Below, piece by piece: positions 36,891-47,062 of a DNA stretch of 64,000 bases. The notes below the pieces were generated by a model. That model saw nothing but the letters and a program-made list of their open reading frames with translations. It was not told where the DNA came from and did no database searches. Both the position numbers and the translations under genes were made by a program. The stretch is from Lolium rigidum (lineage: Eukaryota > Streptophyta > Magnoliopsida > Poales > Poaceae), in contig NC_061508.1 of assembly GCF_022539505.1 (NCBI RefSeq), positions 66,969,754 through 67,033,753 on the forward strand. The letters run 5' to 3'. Within the stretch, counting starts at the first letter, position 1; each line of letters opens with the position of its first letter.

Positions 36891-38257
36891 TGTAATGTCC
36901 CAGGTTTAGAGATGATCGAGGGGTAGATTTTAGAAAGGGATGTGCATTGCATGGTAAATTCTGGGGAAATTTCGCGCTTTTTAACAAAAACTGCATCGAA
37001 GGGGAACAAGTTTCTCTCTCGACACCTTACAGGGTTAGGGTTTCGAGAGTGCGACAAACTTGCATCTCACTTAACTAGTTTAGGGTTTTGAGAAGAGGGG
37101 AGAGTTTGCATCAAACTTAAGTTGCATGATTGAATTTTAAATTAAGTGGCATGGTTGAATTCAAACCAAAGTTGAATTTGAAATTCAAATTCAAACATTA
37201 AATAATTACCCTAAATATTTGAATGGTGAGGAAATTCATTAAGTAAATAATACATAACACACATTATGAATAAATTTAAACAATAAGACAAGCTCATTAG
37301 AGAAAACCTTGAGCTTTATTGATTAACACACAAGATACATTGTCTTTACAATATTCATAATGGAAATAAATGAATTTTACAACATATTACAAGAATTGGA
37401 GAAATTGAAAAATAAAAGAAAATAAAAAGAAAAGTGCAAGGATGGATCCTATCCTAAATACTACAAGATCATCTTCACTTGATCTTGGATTTGATGACCT
37501 CCATATTCATTTGATCATCATCTTGATTCCCTGCACATAATCACAACCAAAAGAAGTTATGCCAAGTGGCATAGCCACTTGGCAGGTTAGAAATATAATG
37601 GCAACAGAGAGGATATGCTCACAGCTCTGCCGAGCTGATCCTCTCCAAGTCAAGTTCAAAGGATCGGGTGCACACACACACACACAGGCAGCTCACACTG
37701 CATGTGTGCATGCTCAACACCAAGCCACTGAGTGTGCATGCAGCACAACACACACACACATCAGCAGTGAGTCACAAAGTGTGCCAAACCAAGCTGTCGA
37801 CCAGGGAGAGCAAGGGAGCACCAAATATAAGCTTTTCAGAAGCAAACCCTAAGCCATATCCATCGACGAGGCTTCACCGGGTAAGTCACCAAGAACACAA
37901 GAACACAAGAACACAAGAACAGCCCACTGTCGTTCAATCCGCCTAACTCACCACAAAGACCGAATCAAGCACCACAAGATTGCCGGGAGGAGCAGGGCAA
38001 GCACAAGCTCAACACTGAAGAAATCCTCTACACCAACAAACAATCTAGGAGCTGGAGTGAGGTATAAACCAAATCAACCTGAGCAAAACCAAGTTTTGCT
38101 CATAAATAAGCATACAATGCATCACAGGAGCACAGAAGGGTCAAATATGGGTAAGACCACTAGGTAATCATCCTATGGGAACATCAGTTATGCAAATCAG
38201 TGCATAACTAAAGGAATCCAGCCAAGAATGAATTCATAGTTAGCCTAACCCACACAC
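36891..38257 (+). mobile_element. LTR fragment, cut by the gap
   Basis: Starts TGTAATGTCCCAGG, a usual LTR start for one class of gypsy element, and contains a CA-rich tract (37668-37686), a promoter-like AAATATAAGC and an AAGAACAC direct repeat (37891-37920, nearly four units). It runs into the N-gap; family not recognised. Confidence 0.5.
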
Positions 38258-38357
38258 NNNNNNNNNNNNNNNNNNNNNNNNNNNNNNNNNNNNNNNNNNN
38301 NNNNNNNNNNNNNNNNNNNNNNNNNNNNNNNNNNNNNNNNNNNNNNNNNNNNNNNNN
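38258..38357. other. assembly gap (100 N)
   Basis: Exactly 100 N. The element to its right lacks the first ~1.2 kb of its 5' LTR, so the true gap is longer than drawn. Confidence 0.98.
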
Positions 38358-38642
38358 CTGCTCATATTCATTCATACCACTTGTATTTCACTATCTCTTC
38401 GCCGAACTAGTGCACCTATACATCTGACAAGTGTATTAGGTGTGTTGGGGACACAAGAGACTTCTTGTATCGTGATTGCAGGGTTGCTTGAGAGGGATAT
38501 ATTTGACCTCTTCCTCCCTGAGTTCGATAAACCTTGGGTGATCCACTTAAGGGAAACTTGCTGCTGTTCTACAAACCTCTGCTCTTGGAGGCCCAACACC
38601 GTCTACAAGAATAGAAGCACCCGTAGACATCAAGCACTTTTC

Positions 38643-38660
38643 TGGCGCCGTTGCCGGGGA
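38643..38660 (+). other. primer-binding site, tRNA-Asp type
   Basis: TGGCGCCGTTGCCGGGGA, complementary to the 3' end of plant tRNA-Asp, 10 bp after the LTR end. Start point of minus-strand DNA synthesis in this element. Confidence 0.8.
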
Positions 38661-38799
38661 GGTAAGGTAAAAGGTATTCACATCCTCCGACTACTAAGCT
38701 ATCTCCTAGTCTTGTTGCCGGTGTGTGAGTGCTCGAAGCTATTTCCTTTAGATCCCGCAATTGCATCTTTTTGTTTCTTGTTTACACTAGTTAGGCATA

Positions 38800-39543
38800 A
38801 TGGACAACAATGAGCTTTTTATTCTATTTCCTGAGTTAAGACATGGATTGTTTGATGCGAAAATTAAAAAACCTATGGAACCTTATTTGCATGCTAGTAG
38901 TAATATTAGTATGAACGCTTTGAACACCATTGTTGATAATGATATAGAAAGTTCTAAGCTTGGGGAAGCTGGTTTTGATGAGCATGATATTTTTAGTCCC
39001 CCAAGCATTGAGGAGAAAATTTTCTTTGATGATACTTTGCCTCCTATTTATGATGATTATAATGATAGTGGTCTTTTGGTGCCACCTACTATGGAGAGTA
39101 AATTTTGTTATGATTATACTATGCCTCCTACACTTGATGAGAATAATAATGATAGCTACTTTGATGAATTTGCTCCCACTATTACTAATAAAATTTATTA
39201 TGCTTATGTGGAGAGTAATAATTTTATGCATGAGACTCATGATAAGAATGTTTCATTTGATAGTTATATTGCTGAGTTTTCTCATGATGCTACTGGATAT
39301 TATTATGAGAGAGGAAAATATGGTTGTAGAAATTTCCATGTTACTAAAACACCTCTATATATGCTGAAATTTTTGAAGTTACACTTGTTTTATCTTCCTA
39401 TGCTTGTTGCATTATGCCTACATGACTTGTTTATTTACAAGATTCCTTTTCATAGGAAGTGGGTTAGGCTTAAATTTGTTTTGAATTTGCTTCTTGATGC
39501 TCTCTTTTGCTTCAACTCTTATTTCTTGGGAGTGCATCATTAA
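38800..39543 (+). CDS. retroelement-encoded acidic protein with hydrophobic C-terminus (247 aa)
   Basis: Single intact frame in the gag position, 140 bp after the primer-binding site. Residues about 65-165 are acidic and tyrosine-rich and show three imperfect ~30-residue repeats (each with a PP(S/T) start, an aromatic centre and D/N-rich end). The C-terminal 65 residues hold two hydrophobic stretches (around LFYLPMLVALCLHDLFIY and FVLNLLLDALFCFNSYFL) separated by a basic loop, which look like membrane segments. I see no gag, nucleic-acid-binding or enzyme motif and do not recognise the family. It differs completely from the ORFs of the two related elements at 21709 and 57818. A transposon gene of unknown role. 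Confidence 0.6.
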   Translation: MDNNELFILFPELRHGLFDAKIKKPMEPYLHASSNISMNALNTIVDNDIESSKLGEAGFDEHDIFSPPSIEEKIFFDDTLPPIYDDYNDSGLLVPPTMESKFCYDYTMPPTLDENNNDSYFDEFAPTITNKIYYAYVESNNFMHETHDKNVSFDSYIAEFSHDATGYYYERGKYGCRNFHVTKTPLYMLKFLKLHLFYLPMLVALCLHDLFIYKIPFHRKWVRLKFVLNLLLDALFCFNSYFLGVHH

Positions 39544-40178
39544 AACTACTAAGCCCATCTTAATGGCTATAAAGAAAGCACTTCTTGGGAGATAACCCAT
39601 GTTTTTATTTTACTACAGCAATTTTGTTTTATATTTGAGTCTTGGAAGTTGTTACTACTGTAGCAACCTCTCCTTATCTTTATTTTATTGCATTGTTGTG
39701 CCAAGTAAAGTCTTTGATAGTAAGGTTCATACTAGATTTGGATTACTGCGCAGAAACAGATTTCTTGCTGTCACGAATTTGGGCAGGGTTCTCTGTAGGT
39801 AACTCAAAAAAATCTGCCAGTTTACGGGAGTGATCCTCAGATATGTACGCAACTTTCATTCAATGTGAGCATTTTCATCTGAGCAAGTCTGGTGCCTCTT
39901 TAAAATTCGTCTTTACGGACTGTTCTGTTTTGACAGATTCTGCCTTTTTATTTCGCATTGCCTCTTTTGCTGTGTTGGATGGATTTCTTTGTTCCATTAA
40001 CTTCCAGTAGCTTTGAGCAATGTCCAAAAGTGTTAAGAATGATTGTGTCACCTCTGAATATGTGAATTTTTGATTATGCACTAACCCTCTAATGAGTTTG
40101 TTTTGAGTTTGGTGTGGAGGAAGTTTTCAAGGGTCAAGAGAGGAGGATGATATAATATGATCAAGAAGAGTGAAAAGT

Positions 40179-40252
40179 CTAAGCTTGGGGATGCCCCCGT
40201 GGTTCATCCCTGCATATTTCAAGAAGACTCAAGCATCTAAGCTTGGGGATGC
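40179..40252 (+). repeat. two internal copies of the polypurine-tract motif
   Basis: CTAAGCTTGGGGATGC occurs at 40179-40194 and 40237-40252, identical to the copy abutting the 3' LTR at 41992-42007. Confidence 0.85.
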
Positions 40253-43200
40253 CCAAGGCATCCCCTTCTTCATCGACAAATTATCAGGTTTCTTCTCTTG
40301 AAACTATATTTTTATTCGGTCACATCTTATGTACTTTACTTGGAGCGTCTGTGTGCTTTTATTTTCGTTTTGTTATTTTCATTCTCTGAATAAATTCATG
40401 CTTGTGTGGAAGAGAGACACGCTCCGCTGGTTCATATGAACACATGTGTTCTTAGCTTTTAAAGTTCATGGCGAAGGTTGAAACCGCTTCGTTAATTGTT
40501 ATATGGTTGGAAACAGAAAATGCTGCATGTGGTAAATGGTATAATGTCTTGAATAATTTGATACTTGGCAATTGTTGTGCTCATATAGATCATGTTTAAG
40601 CTCTTGCATCATGTACTTTGCACCTATTAATGAAGAACTACATAGAGCTTGTTAAAATTTGGTTTGCATGATTAGTTTCTCTAGAGTCTAGATATTTTCT
40701 GGTTAAGGTGTTTGAACAACAAGGAGACGATGTAAAGTCTTATAATGCTTACAATATGTTCATATGTGAGTCTTGCTGCACCGTTTTACACTTGAGTTTG
40801 CTTCAAACAACCTTACTAGCCTAGCCTTGTATTGAGAGGAATTCTTCTCGTGCATCCAAAATCCTTGAGCCAAACACTATGCCATTTGTGTCCACCATAC
40901 CTACCTACCACATGGTATTTCTCTGCCATTCCAAAGTAAATTACTTCATGTGCTACCTTTAAACAATTCAAAACTTTATTACTCCTTATTTGTGTCAATG
41001 TTTTATAGCTCATGAGGAAGTATGTCGTGTTTTATCTTTCAATCTTGTTGGACAGCTTTCACCAATGGACTAGTGGCTTCATCCGCTTATCCAATAATTT
41101 TGCAAAAAGAGCTGGCGCGGGGTTCCCAGCCCCCCAATTAATCAACCTTCATTAATAATTCTCTTCACATGTTTTGCTCGATTCATCAGTAAGCAACTTA
41201 ATTTTGCAAATAGACACTCCTTCATGGTATGTGAATGTTGGAAGGCACCCGAGGATTCGGTTAGCCATGGCTTGTGTAAGCAAAAGAATGGGAGGAGTGT
41301 CAACCATAAATAAAACTAAAATACATGTGTAAACAAAAGAGAAGAGGGATGATCTACCTTGCTGGTAGAGATAACGTCCTTCATGGAAAGTCTGTTTGGC
41401 AAGGGGGTTAGAGTGCCCACTACCATTCGTTGACAACAACAAACACCTCTCAAAACTTTACTTTTATGCTCTCTATATGATTTCAAAACTTAAAAAGCTC
41501 TAGCACATGATTTAATCCCTGCTTCCCTCTGCGAAGGGCCTTTCTTTTACTTTTATGTTGAGTCAGTTCACCTACTTCTTTCTATCCTAGAAGCAAACAC
41601 TTGTGTCAACTGTGTGCATTGATTCTTACATGTTTACTTATTGCACTTGTTATATTGCTTTATGTTGACAACTATCCATGAGATATACATGTTACAAGTT
41701 GAAAGCAATTGCTGAAACTTAATCATCCTTTGTGTTGCTTCAATGCCTTTACTTTGTATTTATTGCTTTATGAGTAACTCTTATGCAAGTCTTATTGATG
41801 CTTGTCTTGAAAGTACTATTCATGAAAAGTCTTTGTTATATGGTTCAGTTGTTTACTCATTATCTTTACCATTGCTTTGAATCGCTGCATTCATTTCATA
41901 TGCTTTACAATAGTATTGATGAAGATTATGATAGCATGTCACTTCAGAAATTATCCTTGTTCTCGTTTACCTACTCGAGGGCGAGTAGGAACTAAGCTTG
42001 GGGATGCTTGATACGTCTCAAACGTATCTATAATTTCTTATGTTCCATGCTTGTTTTATGACAATACCTACATGTTTTATACACATTATATGTCATATTT
42101 ATGCGTTTTCCGGAACTAACCTATTGACGAGATGCCGAAGGGCCAGTTGCTGTTTTCTGCTGGTTTTGGTTTCAGAAATCCTAGTAAGGAAATATTCTCG
42201 GAATCGGACGAAATCAACGCCCAACATCTTAGAATTCCATGAAGCTTCCAGAACACCCAAGAGCCACCAGAGGAGGGCCACAGGGCCACCAGACGCTAGG
42301 GTGGCGCGGCCCAAGGGGGGGCGCGCCCCCTATTGTGTGGCGCCCCCTTCAGCCTTCCGACTCCGCCTCTTCGCCTATTTAAAGGTCCCTGACCTAAATC
42401 TTCGAGACGAAAAAGCCACGGTACGAGAAACCTTCCAGAGCCGCCACCATCGCGAAGCCAAGATCTGGGGCATAGGAGTCTCTGTTCCGGTACGCTGCCG
42501 GGACGAGGCATCTCCATCGACACCACCGCCATCTTCATCACCGCTGCTGTCTCCCATGAGGAGGGAGTAGTTCTCCATCGAGGCTAAGGGCTGTACCGGT
42601 AGCTATGTGGTTAAATCTCTCTCCTATGTACTTCAATACAATGATCTCATGAGCTGCCTTACATGATTGAGATTCATATGAGCTTTGTATCAGTATTCAT
42701 CTATGTGCTACTCTACTGATGTTATTAAAGTAGTCTATTCCTCCTCCATGATGTAATGGTGACAGTGTGTGCATCATGTAGTACTTGGCGTAGTTTATGA
42801 TTGTGATCTCTTGTAGATTATGAAGTTAACTATTACTATGATAGTATTGATGTGATCTATTCCTCCTTTCATAGCTTGATGGTGACAGTGTGCATGCTAT
42901 GTTAGTACTCGGTGTAATTTCGTTGGTCTATCATGCACTCTAAGGTTATTTAAATATGAACATCGAATGTTGTGGAGCTTGTTAACTCCGGCATTGAGGT
43001 GCTCTTGTAGCCCTACACAATTAATGGTGTTCATCATCCAACAAGAGAGTGTAGAGTGGTTTTATTATGTGATCAATGTTGAGAGTGTCCACTAGTGAAA
43101 GTATGATCCCTAGGCCTTGTTTCCAAATACTGCAATCATCGTTTATTTACTGTTCTACTGCATCCTTACTTCCTGCAATATTACTACCATCAACTGCACG

Positions 43201-43505
43201 CCAGCAAGCTATTTTCTGGTGCCGTTACTGCTGCTCATATTCATTCATACCACTTGTATTTCACTATCTCTTCGCCGAACTAGTGCACCTATACATCTGA
43301 CAAGTGTATTAGGTGTGTTGGGGACACAAGAGACTTCTTGTATCGTGATTGCAGGGTTGCTTGAGAGGGATATCTTTGACCTCTTCCTCCCTGAGTTCGA
43401 TAAATCTTGGGTGATCCACTTAAGGGAAACTTGCTGCTGTTCTACAAACCTCCGCTCTTGGAGGCCCAACACTGTCTACAAGAATAGAAGCACCCGTAGA
43501 CATCA

Positions 43506-44732
43506 GTGGCCGACATGGTTTGATATTGATCATTTCTTGCTCTGGTCCTTGTCTCCAAAGCCTGGCATGAGGTATTGGGGGTAAGAGGAGGTCAATTGTG
43601 GCCAGAGTGAAGTTGGTTTAGTCTAAAACCTAGTGGGTAAAAGCATGTATGATCAAAGTGAGTTAATGCCTGCCAAGTGTTTGTGTTAATGGCCGCATGA
43701 AGAAAATATTTGATTTTTTCAAATCTTTTTGGTGGAGTAGATTTGAATAATGTTTGGAGTAGAATGGTGGTGGTGGTTTGAAAAATGTTGCTGGTTTGCA
43801 AAGTTTCAAAAATGGAGATGATCTACACTTTGTTTCAATGTTGCCACTTGTCATCTTTATAATGAGCAATGTAGGCAGAGTCAACTCTGATGGTCAACAC
43901 CAAAAATGTTCATCTTGGTAAGGTCTTGGATGAGGTGGAAAGAAGTGAGAGGTTTTAGTTTAAGAATCTTCTACTCCAGGTGCTCAAAGTGGGCAAGATG
44001 TTGAAAGTGTCACATATGACCATTATCATATGTGACTTGGTTTTTGATTTTCTCTTTATTTGATTTGGTTTTTTCTTGATTCAAAAGTGATTCTTATTTG
44101 TTTAGGAACATTTCCAAACCATCGAAACCATTCCAAAAGGCCTAGTTCAAAGATTTGCAAAAATGACCATAAACACATAAGAGGTGATATTCCAATTTTT
44201 CTTATTCTTCTATTTTGTTCCTCTTGCTTTAATTGGGCATGGTCTAGGGTCCATTTAGGGTTAGATTAGGTTTAGAGATGGTTTCAAACCATTTGGGCAA
44301 AGTAGAGGTGCATAGGTTAAGATTTGGTACTATGTCTATGTGCCACATATGCCTCTATGCATATGTTTATTTTATTTTTGTTTCTCACCTGATTTAGTTG
44401 GTAAGTACTAGGTTAGGTTTGTTGATGTTTTCAAAACATCTAATCAAAGTAGAAAAGCCTAGGTAAAAGTTTTACCAAAATAGCCATAGGCACTTAGGCC
44501 CTTTTCTTATTTAATTTCTTTTTATTTTATTTTATCTTGGATGGTGAAAAGAGGGGTAGGTTTAGGGTTTTGGAACCTTTGATAAACATAACAACACTCA
44601 TCATGGCAATAGCACAAGAATTAAGCATGAGTACTATGCATAGCACAATTTGTAATAAAAGTTTTTGTTGGTTCTCATTTTTGGAAAAAGGGAAATTCAT
44701 TTTCTCTTTGTTTTAAAATTTGGGATGTTACA
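43506..44732 (-). mobile_element. 5' part of the long LTR, inverted copy
   Basis: The inverse complement of 26711-27945: it ends on the plus strand with GGGATGTTACA (LTR start TGTAACATCCC on the minus strand). It abuts the 3' LTR of the element at 38358-43505, which therefore inserted into this LTR; the rest lies beyond that element and the gap. Confidence 0.75.
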
Positions 44733-45600
44733 CCGTGCATGACGACGCCGGCCGAGGTGCCGTGGGTGGCGGCTGCACGGTCGGGCTACAAGGCCAGGCC
44801 GTTGATGCTACTACATCAGGCCGCCACTGCTTTGAGCGGCAGTCGTAGCTGCTGCAAGGGGAGGCGGCGCCACGGTGGTGCTACAAGGCCATGCCGAGGG
44901 TGCTGCTACAGCAAGCCGACACTGCATCATGGTGGTCGTAGCTGCTGCAAGGGGAGGCGGTGGCGGCAGAGCTGTATATGATGAGCGGATATGCTGCGAG
45001 CGGTGTTCGCTGGAGCTGCAATCCCTCGCTAGCCGGAGCTGCAAAAAGGCCGGAGCTAGAGCTGCAAATCTTCCACCGTTGGTGCTACAAAAGGCCTGCC
45101 ACCGGTGCTTCAAAGGCCCGCCACTGGAGCTACAAAGGCCGCTAGCGGATGATGCAAGCGAGCTCCACCGATGCCGCTGGTGGGAGCGACAATGCTACCG
45201 ACACGGGTGATGGTGCGGCCATTCTGGGTAGCGGTGCTTCCATAGGCGGAGGACGGCACTTCCATCGGTGGGAGGCGGATCTGCAAGGAGGACATGCAAT
45301 TTCTGCAAGGTGAGTCGGCGGTGCTTGCAACCGGAGTTGCCACGTCACCGGCGAGGACCTTTTCTCCGTGTGCAAGGAGGATGGTGCGGCTCGGCGCTGT
45401 CTCCGCATGGTGTTGTTGTTTAGTTTTTCATTTTTTCCTTTGCGGGGAAGAGAAGAGCTGCACGTGAGTGGTGGTCTAGAGGGACACGTGTCACTCAGGG
45501 GACTCGGAGGTTGGAAGGAAATTATTCTCCGAAGGATCCTCAACACTCTCCATCGGATAGCGCAGTCATTGTCAATGCAAAAAATTGCCTACAATTAGAT
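44733..45600. repeat. GC-rich region with repeated GGAGCTGCAA / GGTGCTACAA words
   Basis: Variants of G(G/C)(A/T)GCT(G/A)CAA recur at irregular spacing of about 20-45 bp from about 44800 to 45310. Open frames are long in several phases because of composition, not coding. Probably the subterminal part of a DNA transposon; the family was not recognised. Confidence 0.4.
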
Positions 45601-45963
45601 TTTTGAAATGTTGGCTAATTAGCCAATAAATTCATGAATACTTCCATAATAATATTAAATATGATAACAACGACTATTATCATGTGAAACTCTAACATAA
45701 TAGATACACTAATCAACATGAACACCAAAAGTACATCCACCACAACATCCATGACTAAAGTAGGATCAGATCAGACGGACAGAATTAATCACAACGTTAG
45801 CATTCCGTAGTACTACCCAACCACCACAACACAACTCAATAGATATAGTTGTGTGCACCAACAAGTACAAAGCCCGGGCTTTCAAGTTTTCGAAAAAATT
45901 GCTAACACAATGAAGCTGGAAAGCAGCAACTATCTTCAACTTCTGAGGACAGGAAAAGAAGTT
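45601..45963. other. 3' flank of the 198-aa gene; no gene seen
   Basis: A/T-rich sequence, probably 3' UTR and intergenic DNA of the minus-strand gene. Nothing else recognised. Confidence 0.35.
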
Positions 45964-46675
45964 TTAAACAAAGATTATTATACAACCTACAAGCATGGAG
46001 CACATGGTGGACAAAAGCAATCTATTCATGGGGGAAAGCATAGCAGCGTCGTCGGAGTCCTTTGATCCTTGAGAGCCCCTGTTATATCTCTTGAGTGCGT
46101 CTTTTCTCTTTTGGAGTTCTACCCGTCGCCTCATCCTTGCTTCCTTGATTGTCATCTGGTGTAAATGACTTCGGATTGTTACCCTGTTAGTCATAAGATT
46201 TGGCACCAAATAGAACCATCCAGACTCCAAGCGACACTCTTTGTACCTCTTGATTCTCTGGTAGATTATCTCTAGTGATTCTTTTATGCTGTCGAGACGT
46301 TCCTTGTAATAATTCCAACGGAGCATGCCCAATTTCTTAAGCTCGTGGAAGTAGTTCGTTGTCATCGCCATATCCTCTATCAGACCAACTTCACGGCCCA
46401 ACAATGTGGTTCGGATTATAGCCGCTTCATCACGGCCTTGGTCGCATATTCTAGTCCCACACTCGTCGCGAAGACAGAGACGAAACTTTCTCCTAGGAAT
46501 CTTAAATCTGATCTTGGTGCGTCGTTCTCGTCTAGGATGGTAACAGATCGGTGCAGTTTAAAACAAAGGATCAGGCAGGGTTGTCATAGACAGATAAAAC
46601 ACTTGCGGACTGATTGAAGTCAAGGCAGTTGATGGATTGTGCATACCTGACACCGGCGCCAGGGATATTCTCCAT
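45964..46675 (-). CDS. unrecognised 198-aa protein with C-terminal hydrophobic tail (2 exons)
   Basis: Exon 1 46675-46647 (29 nt; MENIPGAGV plus two bases) ends at a GTATGC donor; exon 2 46531-45964 begins after a CCTAG acceptor; the 115-bp intron is GT-AG and the frame is preserved across it. The product has a basic N-terminus (residues 10-27, RRERRTKIRFKIPRRKFR), cysteines 29, 34 and 39, a charged helical middle (DSIKESLEIIYQRIKRYKE) and an uncharged hydrophobic end (181-198, LLLSTMCSMLVGCIIIFV), as in tail-anchored membrane proteins. A palindromic TATA (TGTATATATATACA) lies about 100 bp upstream. The gene is head-to-head with the ubiquitin-conjugating enzyme gene. I do not recognise the family. 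The splice model and promoter support a real gene, but expression is unproven. Confidence 0.6.
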
Positions 46676-47062
46676 GCCGGCGATACAAGTTACACGATGG
46701 ATCAGCTAGCTAGCACAGATCGATCTATATCTGGTTTTGCAGGCAGCGGAGGTGTCTGATGAGAATGTATATATATACATTGACGACACGGGTTTGCAGT
46801 CCAATTGGAACTCCTAAACCCCCCGTAATTGTATCTTTCTTTTCGTCTTCTATTCTTATTCGATTTCCTTGTTATATACACCATCCAATAAGAGTCCTAG
46901 TATGATTCAGTTTCCTGCCCCGGCATGAAGACCCGGACAGGAAATAGAAATTTTATCTCCTACTAGTAGTACCTTGCCGGGTGGACTCATGGTAGGTCAA
47001 AATAACTAAACAAGGCCGGACGAGTCACGGGGAGATCAAGAATCGTGAAAGAAAAAAGTAAG
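46676..47062. promoter_or_regulatory. shared divergent promoter region
   Basis: 387 bp separate the two start codons. TGTATATATATACA (about 46767-46782) suits the minus-strand gene, and GTTATATACACC (about 46871-46882) could serve the plus-strand gene, about 185 bp before its ATG. I found no sequence like the repeated miR399 target sites known from PHO2 leaders in this interval, but leader introns further out were not excluded. Confidence 0.45.

Larger units (their letters stand above)
38358..43505 (+). mobile_element. non-autonomous LTR element (type-A LTR), 5' LTR truncated by gap
   Basis: Partial 5' LTR 38358-38632, primer-binding site TGGCGCCGTTGCCGGGGA at 38643-38660 (complementary to the 3' end of tRNA-Asp, as used by Athila-type elements), one ORF (38800-39543), about 2.4 kb of conserved non-coding sequence, polypurine tract at 41992-42008 and a 1497-bp 3' LTR at 42009-43505 with TATTTAAAGG near 42376. 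No protease, reverse transcriptase or integrase is present, so it depends on other elements. Confidence 0.85.

Noticed and set aside
44739..45598. Several 60-130-codon frames in the GC-rich block
   Set aside because: Frames are open in several phases at once, with repeated 10-mers and no domain.
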